Shown one piece after another: positions 16,773 to 25,865 of a stretch of DNA of 64,000 bases. The stretch comes from Thalassomonas sp. RHCl1 (GTDB lineage: Bacteria > Pseudomonadota > Gammaproteobacteria > Enterobacterales > Alteromonadaceae), in NCBI RefSeq assembly GCF_947387555.1, contig NZ_CANDNZ010000009.1:211502-275501 (forward strand), in the 5' to 3' direction. Under the pieces are notes generated by a model. The model saw only the letters and a program-made list of their open reading frames with translations. It was not told where the DNA came from and did not search any database. A program made the translations under genes and the position numbers. Numbering within the stretch: the stretch's first letter is position 1; each line of letters starts with the position of its first letter.

Positions 16773-17387
16773 GTGGTAAAACAACAAGACGTTGATGAAG
16801 TACTCGATTTTTGGTTTGGTGAGATAACCAATGAGCTTTGCGATGAACAACATCAGGCATTTTGGTACCAGGGCAGTGAAGCGCTGGATAATGAAGTTAA
16901 AATGAAGTTTTTCGACTTATATCAACAAGCCCTTGCCGGGCAATTGAGCCATTGGCAACAAGAAGCTAGGGGCAGTCTGGCGCTGGTGATCTTGTTGGAT
17001 CAGCTACCGCGCAACATGTTTCGCGGCACCGCCCGGGCATTTGCCAGTGATGAGCTGGCTTTGCAAGTGTGTAAAGCGGGCATAAAATCGGGTTTAGATC
17101 GGCAATTATCCCTGAGCGAGCGGATTTTTTATTATCATCCGTATCAGCACAGTGAGTCGCTGACGGAGCAGCAAACCAGTGTTGAAATCTTTATCGCTAT
17201 GTTGGAGCAATATCCGCAATTGGTTCATGTGAAGGTGATTGAAAACAGCATTCATTGGGCAAAAGAGCATCTGGCGATCATCAGGCAATTCGGGCGTTTC
17301 CCCCATAGAAATAAGGCATTGGTCAGAGAGTCGACGGCGCAGGAGCTGGAATACTTAGAGTCCGGGTTTAAATTCGGCCAGGGTTAG
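16773..17387 (+). CDS. DUF924 family protein
   Basis: The 204-residue protein is recognisable as DUF924 from VDEVLDFWFGE at the N-terminus, LALVILLDQLPRNMFRGTARAFASD in the middle and RFPHRNKALVRESTAQELEYL at the end. The family has an all-helical, TPR-like fold and no proven role. GAGG lies about 11 bases before the GTG start. A terminator shared with the convergent thiol peroxidase gene follows. Confidence 0.92.
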   Translation: MVKQQDVDEVLDFWFGEITNELCDEQHQAFWYQGSEALDNEVKMKFFDLYQQALAGQLSHWQQEARGSLALVILLDQLPRNMFRGTARAFASDELALQVCKAGIKSGLDRQLSLSERIFYYHPYQHSESLTEQQTSVEIFIAMLEQYPQLVHVKVIENSIHWAKEHLAIIRQFGRFPHRNKALVRESTAQELEYLESGFKFGQG

Positions 17388-17427
17388 GGGTGAATAACGG
17401 TGAGCAGGATTTAGTGGGACAAAGCGG

Positions 17428-17451
17428 CAAAATCGGCACCTGCCGATTTTG
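17428..17451. terminator. Bidirectional terminator between DUF924 and tpx genes
   Basis: A near-perfect stem (AAAATCGGC / GCCGATTTT around ACCT) has A and T runs built into the stem ends, so it can stop transcripts from both convergent genes. Confidence 0.75.
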
Positions 17452-17470
17452 CCTTATTTCACCTAAGTGA

Positions 17471-18169
17471 TTATTGCTTTTTAATCTCGTTTTTACCTTT
17501 TGCTGCCTGCTCAGCGGCAGCTTCTTCGGGCAGGGCTTCGGTTGCCAATATCTCGGTTAATTCTCGCGGATGCAGGGCTTTTAAGGTGCTCAGCGCCGTC
17601 TCGTAATCCGGATGCTCGGAAATATTGGCCACCAGCTCTTTGTAGGCGATGATGCCTTGCTGGTCGATAATAAATATCGCCCGGGTCAACAAGCCCATGT
17701 CTTTGATTAATAAGCCGTACTTGCTGCCCAATTCGCGCCATACCGCATCAGATAAGACTTTCACTTTATCGATATTTTCGTTTTTGCAAAAGCGCTTCTG
17801 GGCAAAGGGTAAGTCGTTGCTGACGGTCAATATGGTGACATTTTCCGGCAGGTTGGCAACTTCTTCATTAAAGCGTTTGGTTTGCAGCGAACAGACGCCG
17901 GTGTCTAAGCTGGGCACTACAGAGATCAGCACGGTTTTGTTGACAAAATCGCTGAGTTTTACCGGGGCGAAATGCTCATTGACTACCTTAAAATCCGGGG
18001 CGGCTTCGCCAACGGCGACCTGGGTGCCGAGCAAAGTGACAAATTTATTACCGGCTTTGACTAAATTATTGCTTTGCGGCAGTTGATCCTGCTGTAAATT
18101 TTCGGCATTTGCCGTTAAGATGCAGGCACAGTTCAAGGTGACTAATGTTAATAAAGTCAGTAGTTTCAT
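17471..18169 (-). CDS. tpx: Thiol peroxidase (Tpx family), exported form
   Basis: The 232-residue protein has the atypical 2-Cys peroxiredoxin core of Tpx: peroxidatic Cys in PSLDTGVCSLQTKRFNEE and resolving Cys in FAQKRFCKNENIDKVKVLSD. It reduces hydrogen and alkyl peroxides using thioredoxin. Unlike the usual ~165-residue cytoplasmic enzyme it has a signal peptide (MKLLTLLTLVTLNCACILTA, cleavage near ANA) and a ~30-residue Glu/Ala/Lys-rich tail. The start at 18169 is chosen because it gives that signal peptide; a longer frame to 18250 adds no recognisable sequence. A regulator gene diverges from it. Confidence 0.9.
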   Translation of the reverse strand: MKLLTLLTLVTLNCACILTANAENLQQDQLPQSNNLVKAGNKFVTLLGTQVAVGEAAPDFKVVNEHFAPVKLSDFVNKTVLISVVPSLDTGVCSLQTKRFNEEVANLPENVTILTVSNDLPFAQKRFCKNENIDKVKVLSDAVWRELGSKYGLLIKDMGLLTRAIFIIDQQGIIAYKELVANISEHPDYETALSTLKALHPRELTEILATEALPEEAAAEQAAKGKNEIKKQ

Positions 18170-18344
18170 AAAAAATAAAGGCTGATTATTGATAGAAAGC
18201 CAATAGCTTAACGTTGCCGATGGCAAATAGCCATAAAATAGTGCAATCATTTGTAATTTTATCTATGTTTAGGTAGGAGTCTTTAAACAATAAAAATCAG
18301 CGTTTTTCGCTCGTTTCTTCGTTAAATTAGGAATCAATCTCGAT

Positions 18345-19505
18345 ATGTCAACGCCATTATTAATATGTGATGACTCAAATATGGCGCGCAAGCAAGTTGC
18401 GCGCTCACTGCCGGATGACTGGGATGTCGATATCAGCTTTGCAGTAAATGGGGCAGAAGGGATAGAAGCCATTAAAGCCGGTAAGGGAGACGTGCTGTTA
18501 CTGGATTTGAATATGCCGGTAATGGATGGCTACCAGGTACTGGAAACCATCTTAAAGGAAGACTTACCGACCCTGGTGATTGTCATTTCCGGTGATATCC
18601 AGCCGGAAGCCCACCAGAGGGTCACCGGGTTAGGGGCGCTGGACTTTATTAAAAAACCCGTCAACAAAGAAAAGCTAACTGAAATATTAAGCGCTTACGG
18701 CATCTTTACCAAAGGAAAAGCCGACGCGGCAAGTCTCGACAAAGCCGTGAGCCCTGAAAAGGCCGCTAGCCCGGGCAAAGCTGCCAGCGTAGCTAAAGAA
18801 CCCCGTAAAGTGACCCTGCCGCCGGTAATCGCCGAGCCGGCAAAAGCGGTAGAAAAGGCAAGCCCGCCTGTTGCCAAACCGCCAAGTGCCGCCCCTGAGC
18901 AGGAGCTCAGCCTAGATCCGGAATTACGTGACTGCTACCAGGAAATTGCCAATGTCGCCATGGGGCGGGCCGGTGATCTGCTGGCGCGTATTCTTGATGT
19001 TTTTGTGATGCTGCCGATCCCGAATGTCAATTTAATCGAGGTCAGTGAACTCAGCATGGCCTTGTCGGCGGTGGAAAGCCATGAAAGCACCTCAGGTATT
19101 TGTCAGGGGTTCATCGGCGCCGGTATTTCCGGGGAAGCCCTGCTGATTTTAAATGATTCCAGCTTCCAGGATGTGGCCTCGCTGATGAATTACCAGTGTA
19201 CCCTGGATGAAAGCACTGAGCTGGAGCTGTTGATGGACATGGCCAATATCCTGATCGGTGCCTGTTTAAACGGCCTGTCGGAGCAGCTGGATATGCCGTT
19301 TAGCCAGGGGCACCCCGTGGTACTGGGGCAGCACAGGAAAATTTCTGAGCTGATTGCCACGAATGCGGCGAAGTGGAAAAGAACATTAGCAATAGAAATA
19401 AGTTATGGCATTGAAAACTATCCAATTAAATGCGATCTGTTATTACTCTTTACCGAAGAATCGCTGAAAACCCTCAACCATAAAATTTCTTATTTGTTGG
19501 AATAA
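18345..19505 (+). CDS. Response regulator with CheC/CheX-like phosphatase domain
   Basis: The 386-residue protein has an N-terminal receiver domain (ICDDSNMARKQVARS; phospho-acceptor Asp in LLLDLNMPVMDG; late Lys in FIKKPVNKEK). A Pro/Ala/Lys-rich linker (about residues 125-185) follows, then a CheC-family domain in which ELELLMDMANILIGACLNGL carries the conserved E...N pair of the phosphatase helix. It probably couples phosphorylation to dephosphorylation of CheY-like proteins. It is followed after two bases by a PAS-GGDEF gene, so the pair forms an operon linking phospho-relay to cyclic di-GMP. Confidence 0.9.
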   Translation: MSTPLLICDDSNMARKQVARSLPDDWDVDISFAVNGAEGIEAIKAGKGDVLLLDLNMPVMDGYQVLETILKEDLPTLVIVISGDIQPEAHQRVTGLGALDFIKKPVNKEKLTEILSAYGIFTKGKADAASLDKAVSPEKAASPGKAASVAKEPRKVTLPPVIAEPAKAVEKASPPVAKPPSAAPEQELSLDPELRDCYQEIANVAMGRAGDLLARILDVFVMLPIPNVNLIEVSELSMALSAVESHESTSGICQGFIGAGISGEALLILNDSSFQDVASLMNYQCTLDESTELELLMDMANILIGACLNGLSEQLDMPFSQGHPVVLGQHRKISELIATNAAKWKRTLAIEISYGIENYPIKCDLLLLFTEESLKTLNHKISYLLE

Positions 19506-19507
19506 TT

Positions 19508-20458
19508 ATGTCATTAGAAACATCTCAGTTAAATGAATTACACTGGCTGATGGAAATGCTGCACAACATAGATGTTGGCCTGGTGGTGCTCGATCGCGAT
19601 TATCACATTCAGATCTGGAACGGTTTTATGGAAAACCACAGTGGCCTGCTGCCCAGGGAAGTGAAGGGCAAGTCGCTGTTTGAACTTTTTGATGAAATTC
19701 CCGAGGACTGGTTCAAACGTAAAGCCGAGTCGGTTTTTTTACTGAAAAATAAAGCGTTTACCATATGGGAACAAAGACCTTACCTGTTTAAATTTCTCAA
19801 TTACCGGCCGATAACCGGCACCGCCGATTATATGTATCAAAACTCGACCTTTATTCCTTTGCTGTCGGCAACGGGAGAAGTCACCCACTTGTGCCTGATC
19901 ATTTATGATGTCACCGATAATGCCGTCAGTAAAAAAGATCTTGAGCGGGTCAACGCCGAGCTGGCGGTACTGAGCCAAACCGATGCCTTAAGCTCCCTGG
20001 TGAACCGGGATCACTGGCAACATTGCCTGCAGGCCGAATATAAACGCTGGACCCGGAGCCAGAAGCCGAGCACGGTATTGATGTTATCTATTGATAATTT
20101 TAATAAAATCAATGATAACCATGGCTTTTCCGCCGGCGATGAGGTGATCCGTCATTTATCCGGTTTTATTCGCGAGTACAGTAAAGCAGGCGATATCTGC
20201 GCCCGTTATGGCGGTGATGATTTTGCCCTGCTGTTAACCGGCAGTGATGCCGCCCAGGCGAAGGTGTTGGCGGAGCAGTTACGTAAAGCGGTCAGCGGCG
20301 CTATTATCGGTTATAAAAATACCGATCTTGCTTATAGCATCAGTTTGGGGCTGGTGGAAGTCAACAAGGAAACCAAGAGTTCGCAAACCTGGGCAGAGCA
20401 GGCTATGGATGCGATGTTAATGGCGAAGAAGGCCGGTGGCAACCGGCTTGAAGGTTAA
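19508..20458 (+). CDS. PAS-GGDEF diguanylate cyclase
   Basis: The 316-residue protein has an N-terminal PAS domain (NIDVGLVVLDRDYHIQIWNG..; residues ~15-135) and a C-terminal GGDEF domain (~150-316). The active-site loop reads RYGGDDF, a known active variant of GGDEF, with NFNKINDNHGFSAGDEVIR upstream for Mg and GTP. It makes cyclic di-GMP from two GTP. No RxxD inhibitory site is visible four to five residues before the loop. It has no membrane helices and so is cytoplasmic. Two bases separate it from the REC-CheC gene. Confidence 0.93.
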   Translation: MSLETSQLNELHWLMEMLHNIDVGLVVLDRDYHIQIWNGFMENHSGLLPREVKGKSLFELFDEIPEDWFKRKAESVFLLKNKAFTIWEQRPYLFKFLNYRPITGTADYMYQNSTFIPLLSATGEVTHLCLIIYDVTDNAVSKKDLERVNAELAVLSQTDALSSLVNRDHWQHCLQAEYKRWTRSQKPSTVLMLSIDNFNKINDNHGFSAGDEVIRHLSGFIREYSKAGDICARYGGDDFALLLTGSDAAQAKVLAEQLRKAVSGAIIGYKNTDLAYSISLGLVEVNKETKSSQTWAEQAMDAMLMAKKAGGNRLEG

Positions 20459-20477
20459 AAGACGGCTCTTTCATTTC

Positions 20478-20518
20478 GGGACAGTTTCATTTACTTATAG
20501 GGAAAATGAAACCGTCCC
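20478..20518. repeat. REP-like inverted repeat
   Basis: GGGACAGTTTCATTT pairs with AAATGAAACCGTCCC (one mismatch) around an 11-nt loop, between convergent genes. There is no T run, so it is more like a REP or transposase-end remnant than a terminator, though it could still block transcription from both sides. Confidence 0.55.
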
Positions 20519-20537
20519 TGGCCTCCATTAGGCTTCT

Positions 20538-22190
20538 CTATTTTTGATAAACCTGTTTACCGTCAACCCAGGTACTGAGTACCTGGGTCTGCCAAATCTC
20601 TTCTGCCCTGACAGCAAAAATATCCCGATCAATTAAAATAAAGTCGGCTTTTTTCCCCGGTATCAGGCTGCCTAACAGCTGCTCCTGGTGTCCGGCATAG
20701 GCGGCGTCAACACTAAAGCTTTTAAAGGCCTGCAGCCGGGTCATTTTCTCATCGGCAAACCAGCCGCCCCGGGGCAGGTTGTGATGATCCTGGCGGGTAA
20801 TTGAGGCATGCAAGCCATAAAAAGGGTTGGGGGACTCTATCGGAAAGTCTGAGCCTGCCGCCAGTGTCGCCCCTGTTTGCAGTAACTTCTGCCAGGCATA
20901 AGCCCCGGCTATCCTGTCCTCACCCAATCTGTCCTGGGCCATGTTTTTATCACTGGTGGCATGGGTAGCTTGCATTGAGGCGATAACACCCAGCTGCTTA
21001 AAACGGGGAATATCCGCCAGCCTTAATACCTGGGCATGTTCTACCCGGTGGCGCAGGGCACGTTTGTCGCTGGAATTGAGCAGTTGCTGATAATTATCCA
21101 AAACAAGTTTGTTGGCATTATCTCCTATGGCATGGGTATTGACCTGGAAGCCGGCATCCATGGCGGTTTTCATCACTTCAAGCAATTTTTTATCGCTAAA
21201 TAACAATAGGCCTTTGTGACCGGCGTGGTCGGAATAATCTTCAATCAGGGCCGCACCGCGGCTACCCAGGGCGCCGTCGGCAACCACTTTTACGCTGTCC
21301 ATTTTCAGAAAATCATCTTCACTGCGCAGCGGACCTTGCTTGAGCACATCCCGCCACTGTTTATCCGTGATATCTAACATGGCATTAACCCGGATCGGCA
21401 TTTTTTGCTCCCGGCTTAATGCCTGGTAGGCCTTAAGGTTAGCCGCGCTGATGCCGGCATCATGGACACTGGTCAGGCCGACAGCGGCCAGGGCATTCAT
21501 GCCTTTGACCAGGATGGCTTTTTGCTCTGCGATGGTCAGCGGCGGGATCTTGCTTTCAATCAGGGCCATGGCATTGTCGATAAAAATACCGCTGGCATTG
21601 CCCCGGCTGTCGCGGATAATTTCTCCCCCCTGGGGAGAAACCGTCTCTTGTGTGATGCCGGCAAGTTCCATGGCTTTACTGTTGGCCCAACCGGCGTGAC
21701 CGTCTATACGGCGCAGCCATACGGGCTGATCGGGAAAATACTTGTCCAGGCTGGCGGCACCGGGAAAACTTTTGCCCGGCCACTGTACCTGGTTCCAGCC
21801 GCGCCCCTGAAGCCAGGTTAAATCCTTATTTTTTTGTGCGTAGTTAAACACCCGTTTGGCGGCTTCAAGCTCTGAGGCGCTGTTGGTTAAATCGGCCCGC
21901 AGCAGGCTTAAGCCGTAACCTAATACATGGCCGTGGGCATCAATAAGTCCCGGCAGCAGGGTTTTTCCTTCCCCGTCGATATGCTTGCTTTGCTTATGCT
22001 TGAGATCAGGGAGTTTGTCGCCGCTTTGGTATAAGCGGGTAATTTTATCGTCTTGAAATTCGATGGCAGCAAATTTCACTAGCCGGTTTTCTTTTAAGGT
22101 GTAGCCGTTAATATTGCTGATCACCGTGGATTGGGCACAGGCCAGGGCCGGGCTCAGTAGCAGGGCAAGGGAGAGCAGTTTTTTCTTCAT
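20538..22190 (-). CDS. Secreted amidohydrolase (YtcJ-like)
   Basis: The 550-residue protein has a signal peptide (MKKKLLSLALLLSPALACAQ) and the amidohydrolase-3 layout of YtcJ-type enzymes: LLPGLIDAHGHVLG gives the metal-binding HxH, and DGHAGWANSKAMELAGI, VNTHAIGDNANKLVLDNY and AAGSDFPIESPNPFYGL follow in the expected order. A metal-dependent hydrolase of the periplasm is likely; the substrate is unknown. The start at 22190 is chosen for the signal peptide. The frame extends 14 codons further upstream without such a feature. Confidence 0.88.
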   Translation of the reverse strand: MKKKLLSLALLLSPALACAQSTVISNINGYTLKENRLVKFAAIEFQDDKITRLYQSGDKLPDLKHKQSKHIDGEGKTLLPGLIDAHGHVLGYGLSLLRADLTNSASELEAAKRVFNYAQKNKDLTWLQGRGWNQVQWPGKSFPGAASLDKYFPDQPVWLRRIDGHAGWANSKAMELAGITQETVSPQGGEIIRDSRGNASGIFIDNAMALIESKIPPLTIAEQKAILVKGMNALAAVGLTSVHDAGISAANLKAYQALSREQKMPIRVNAMLDITDKQWRDVLKQGPLRSEDDFLKMDSVKVVADGALGSRGAALIEDYSDHAGHKGLLLFSDKKLLEVMKTAMDAGFQVNTHAIGDNANKLVLDNYQQLLNSSDKRALRHRVEHAQVLRLADIPRFKQLGVIASMQATHATSDKNMAQDRLGEDRIAGAYAWQKLLQTGATLAAGSDFPIESPNPFYGLHASITRQDHHNLPRGGWFADEKMTRLQAFKSFSVDAAYAGHQEQLLGSLIPGKKADFILIDRDIFAVRAEEIWQTQVLSTWVDGKQVYQK

Positions 22191-22270
22191 TTTAATATCA
22201 ATTTTCTTTTTATTTTTTAAGCAGGATAACATGATTTCTTTGACAAACCAGCGCAGGCGCCGATTGTTTT

Positions 22271-22337
22271 ACGGATGAAAACGGATGAAAACGGATGAAA
22301 ACGGATGAAAACGGATGAAAACGGATGAAAACGGATG
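22271..22337. repeat. Tandem decamer repeat ACGGATGAAA
   Basis: Six perfect copies of the 10-bp unit plus a seventh partial copy. The array lies between the start of the amidohydrolase gene and the end of the first export operon. Perfect short-period arrays change copy number readily; here it lies 80 bp upstream of the amidohydrolase start. Confidence 0.95.
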
Positions 22338-22387
22338 GACAGCCTGATAACCGGGCTGTGCCGGTGACCAGGCTTGCAGGTCAAGCC

Positions 22388-23602
22388 TTATACCATACGG
22401 GTTGCCGTGGCCGGAGAAATCAGCGCGGCTTTTCGCGCCGGGTACAATACCGCAAGCTGACCGAGCACAAAGACAGCTATCGCGCCATAGACAATCAGAT
22501 CCGGGGTAACGGGGGTCATGGCAAAGGTTTCCACCAGGTAAATATTAAGCGCCACAGCGCCGATAGCGCCTAAGGCGATGCCCGCCAGGGTGATCAGGGA
22601 ATTTTCCACCATAAAGTAGCGCATGATTTGCCCTTTGGTGGCCCCCAGTGCCCGGCGGGTGCCGATTTGCCGGGTGCGGCGGTTGATACCAAAGGTCGCC
22701 AGGCCGACGATGCCAAAAGCGGTCACCAATACCAGGGTCACGACCACCAGCAGCAGGATTTTGTTGGTGGCGTTATGCTCGCGGTAACTTTCATCGCGGG
22801 TGTCCTGCAAGGTGGTGACCGAACGTATGATACGGTTTTTATTGCTATGGGCCAGTAAGGCTTCAACTTCGGGCATTAACTCATCCCGGCGGCCGGGCTC
22901 GGTGCGGATTAAATAGATGCCGGCATCCGTCAATGAAATCACCGGGGTGATGATAGTCGCTTCTACCTGATCCCAGAAATGCCAGGCTCCCTGTAAGGTT
23001 TTCACTATACCGGTAATTTTTAGCGGAACATTTTCATCGACATAAACCGTGCTGCCCAGTGCCCGTTGCCAGTTATCCGGGTAAAGCTGGGCTGCCATCG
23101 CCCGGCTGACAATGATTTTGGCAGGCAATTGTGCGCTGTTGCTGTCCTGGATAAGCACATCTTCCGGCTGAAAGTTTTCACCGGCAATCAATTCAAGTTC
23201 CAGGGTGTTTAACAGATGATCGTCACTTAAATAGTCGCCGGCAATAATGCTGCTCTGATCTTTACCCGGCTGTAATTGCAGCCGCTGGTAGCCGCCGTAT
23301 CCAGATAGCGGCACCGAATTGATATAAACGGCATCGATAATACCCGGGGTATGGCGTAGCAGATCCAGATCTTTGGGGATTTCACTTTGATAATCATAAC
23401 CGGGGGCAAATACCCGGCTGGTGAGATAGAAGGTATCGGTTTCGTTAACCCCGGTATCACGCGCCATGCTTGCCTGGCGGTCCTGGATCATAAAAACGGC
23501 GTTTACCAGTACCGTCAGCGTCAGGGCGATTTGCAGGGCAATGATCAAGGCGGCCATTTTATGGCGTAATAACGCCCTTACTATCAGTCCAAGCTCTAAC
23601 AT
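22388..23602 (-). CDS. ABC transporter permease (MacB/FtsX type), operon 1, second permease
   Basis: The 404-residue protein has an N-terminal membrane helix (ALIIALQIALTLTVLVNAVF), a large periplasmic MacB-like domain and three C-terminal helices forming the FtsX domain (ILLLVVVTLVLVTAFGIVGLA...INRRTRQIGTRRALGATKGQ). The cytoplasmic loop RRALGATKGQIMRYFMVEN is the coupling motif that contacts the ATPase. It ends the first of two tandem four-gene export operons (adaptor, ATPase, permease, permease) and pairs with the permease at 23673. Its counterpart in operon 2 lies at 27400. Confidence 0.92.
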   Translation of the reverse strand: MLELGLIVRALLRHKMAALIIALQIALTLTVLVNAVFMIQDRQASMARDTGVNETDTFYLTSRVFAPGYDYQSEIPKDLDLLRHTPGIIDAVYINSVPLSGYGGYQRLQLQPGKDQSSIIAGDYLSDDHLLNTLELELIAGENFQPEDVLIQDSNSAQLPAKIIVSRAMAAQLYPDNWQRALGSTVYVDENVPLKITGIVKTLQGAWHFWDQVEATIITPVISLTDAGIYLIRTEPGRRDELMPEVEALLAHSNKNRIIRSVTTLQDTRDESYREHNATNKILLLVVVTLVLVTAFGIVGLATFGINRRTRQIGTRRALGATKGQIMRYFMVENSLITLAGIALGAIGAVALNIYLVETFAMTPVTPDLIVYGAIAVFVLGQLAVLYPARKAALISPATATRMV

Positions 23603-23672
23603 GGCAATCTCCTTATCTTTACGGACACATCCGGCTTTTTCCCGGGGTTGGCTAAGGTAGTATCGGACATGG

Positions 23673-24986
23673 CTATTGGCTCTTTAACTGATTGGCGGGG
23701 GCGACATTGCAGGCACGCCAGGTGGGATATAAACCGGCGATCACGGTGGCGGCAACAGATAACAAGATGGCGAAGATGACCAGCTGAGCATCCAGGGTGA
23801 CCAGGGCTTTCATTTTTTCGCCGTAGAGCACTTCAATTCCCGCAAGCCCGAGGTAGGTGAAGAGCAGGCCAAGTAAGCCGCCCATTACCCCGATACAGGC
23901 AGACTCCACCATATATTGGTAAAACAGGGTGCTTTTACTGGCGCCAAGGGCCTGGCGCAGGCCGATTTCCGGGCTTTTGCCGAGGAACTTGGCCAGTAAC
24001 AGTCCTACGGTATTGAGCAGGCAGACTCCCAAGAATAAAAATGCCATCGCCATCAGCATATTATTGTCTTTGTTGATCACTTCCCGTGCTTTAAACCACT
24101 GTTCCAGGGTATTGATCCTGTTGTCATTGGGGCGTTTAAAGCGGCCGTATAACCTTTGCTCTTCCACATAGCCGTTAAGAAAATCCCGGTATTGCTGTTT
24201 TTCTGCCGGGCTGTTGAACTCCACCCAAAAGTGTACCCAGGCACATTCAGAATTAAGGTAATCCTGCCAGTTGTCAGTTGTTGGGCCCCAGCAATAGCTG
24301 TTATCGTCAAAGTTGATTTTTTTCCGGGTGATGGCGGTAAAAGGCAGGAAAATATCTTCGCTGTCATCAAAGGCTTTGACTTTATCTACGTGGTAAAACC
24401 TGGGTTTAGGCTGCCAGTTGGCAAGCACGCCGACCACTTTATACAGATCGCCGTTAATTTTTATAGACTTGCCGACAGAGTTTTCGCCGGCAAAAAGGCG
24501 TTCATTGATTTTCTCGCTCAGCACCACCACCAGGTCATTATTATCATCGACTTCCTTTTGCCAGGGGCCGCCATATACAAAGGGGGTCTCGAACATGGTA
24601 AAGAAATCTGCGGTATTGGCCCTGACAGTGACATAAAGGGGCAAGTCTTCTTCCGCCAAAGGCTCTATTACTGCTTTGGCGGCGGTGTGCATGGTCTGGC
24701 GCTGGGCTTTTTTAGCCGAAAGCAGATTCTTTGCGTCCCGGTAGGTTAAAAACGGCGGCGGCTCCAGTCCTTCCTTAAAGGGGTTGCTTTCATCCCAGTT
24801 ATCCAGCTGTATGGTATGCAGGGCGTGGCTTTTGCTCGGGATGGGGTCAGCAGACATCAGGTAATTCACGGTTACCGTGGTCATGGCCGCGCCTATGCCC
24901 AGGGCGATAGCGGTGACCATCAACAGGCTCAAGCCCCAATGGCGCAAGATACTGATCCTGGCCAGGCGCAAATAATAAAAAAACAT
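23673..24986 (-). CDS. ABC transporter permease (MacB/FtsX type), operon 1, first permease
   Basis: The 437-residue protein has the same topology as its neighbour: one N-terminal helix (LSLLMVTAIALGIGAAMTTV), a periplasmic domain of about 240 residues and three C-terminal helices, with the coupling loop GKSPEIGLRQALGASKSTLF. MacB-type permeases do not move substrate through the membrane; they use ATP hydrolysis to drive a periplasmic adaptor. The gene is 52 bp downstream of the ATPase gene. The equivalent in operon 2 is at 28629, similar along its whole length. Confidence 0.92.
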   Translation of the reverse strand: MFFYYLRLARISILRHWGLSLLMVTAIALGIGAAMTTVTVNYLMSADPIPSKSHALHTIQLDNWDESNPFKEGLEPPPFLTYRDAKNLLSAKKAQRQTMHTAAKAVIEPLAEEDLPLYVTVRANTADFFTMFETPFVYGGPWQKEVDDNNDLVVVLSEKINERLFAGENSVGKSIKINGDLYKVVGVLANWQPKPRFYHVDKVKAFDDSEDIFLPFTAITRKKINFDDNSYCWGPTTDNWQDYLNSECAWVHFWVEFNSPAEKQQYRDFLNGYVEEQRLYGRFKRPNDNRINTLEQWFKAREVINKDNNMLMAMAFLFLGVCLLNTVGLLLAKFLGKSPEIGLRQALGASKSTLFYQYMVESACIGVMGGLLGLLFTYLGLAGIEVLYGEKMKALVTLDAQLVIFAILLSVAATVIAGLYPTWRACNVAPANQLKSQ

Positions 24987-25038
24987 AAAATTTCCTTGTA
25001 CTCTATCCTTGTACGGTTCCCGGCTTTTTCAAGTGAGA

Positions 25039-25731
25039 TCAGGCGATGACCCGTTTCATCAGGGGAGGGACTTCACTGACCCGGCCGTCTTTTATCTGTA
25101 TTGACCGTGAGGCCCGCTGTGCCAACTCAGTGTCATGGGTCACCATGATAATGGTGGTGCCCTGCTGATTGATTTCTTCAAGCAAGCTCATGACCCCCTG
25201 GGCCATTTCACTGTCCAGGTTACCCGTGGGTTCATCCGCCAGTAAAAAACGCGGATCTGTGGCCAGTGCCCGGGCGATGGCGACCCTTTGCTGTTGCCCG
25301 CCGGATAACTGGGCAGGTAAGTGTTTCATTCTTGAGGCCAGCCCGACGCGTTCGAGTTGGCTGTGGATACGCTGTTTGCGCTCTCTGGCATTAAAGCCGC
25401 GGTAGCGCAGCGGTACATCGACATTATCGTATAAGTTGAGATCGGGAATAAGATTGAAACCCTGGAAAATAAAACCGATTTTTTGGTTTCTTAACCGGGA
25501 GCGGGCGCTGTCTTTTAAGGCGCCGACATTTTCCCCGTCCAGCAAGAATTCGCCGCTGCTATGATTTTCCAGTAAGCCGGCAATATTGAGGAAAGTGGTT
25601 TTTCCCGAGCCGGAAGGCCCGGTGACACTGAGAAAGTCGCCCTCATTTACGCTGAGATTAACCTCCCGCAGCGCATGGGTCTGAATATCTGCACTTTGAA
25701 AAACTTTGCAGAGATTGTTCATTGATAACAT
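25039..25731 (-). CDS. ABC transporter ATP-binding protein (MacB/LolD type), operon 1
   Basis: The 230-residue protein has Walker A (GPSGSGKTT), the signature LSGGQQQRVAIARALATDPR, Walker B (FLLADEPTGNLD) and the H-loop (MVTHD), all intact. It belongs to the LolD/MacB/FtsE group that partners FtsX-like permeases. It sits between the adaptor gene (135 bp upstream) and two permease genes. The protein differs from the operon-2 ATPase mostly near its ends. Confidence 0.95.
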   Translation of the reverse strand: MLSMNNLCKVFQSADIQTHALREVNLSVNEGDFLSVTGPSGSGKTTFLNIAGLLENHSSGEFLLDGENVGALKDSARSRLRNQKIGFIFQGFNLIPDLNLYDNVDVPLRYRGFNARERKQRIHSQLERVGLASRMKHLPAQLSGGQQQRVAIARALATDPRFLLADEPTGNLDSEMAQGVMSLLEEINQQGTTIIMVTHDTELAQRASRSIQIKDGRVSEVPPLMKRVIA

Positions 25732-25865
25732 AAAATTTAAGTCCGTTTGTTGGCCTGTTTGCCAGTCTGTTTTGCTTGTTCATTCATTGAACAAGGTATG
25801 CCTTTACTTGGTTATTCGCCGAATATAAATCCCTTTATACGGTGAATACCCGGGTAAAGGCAAGT

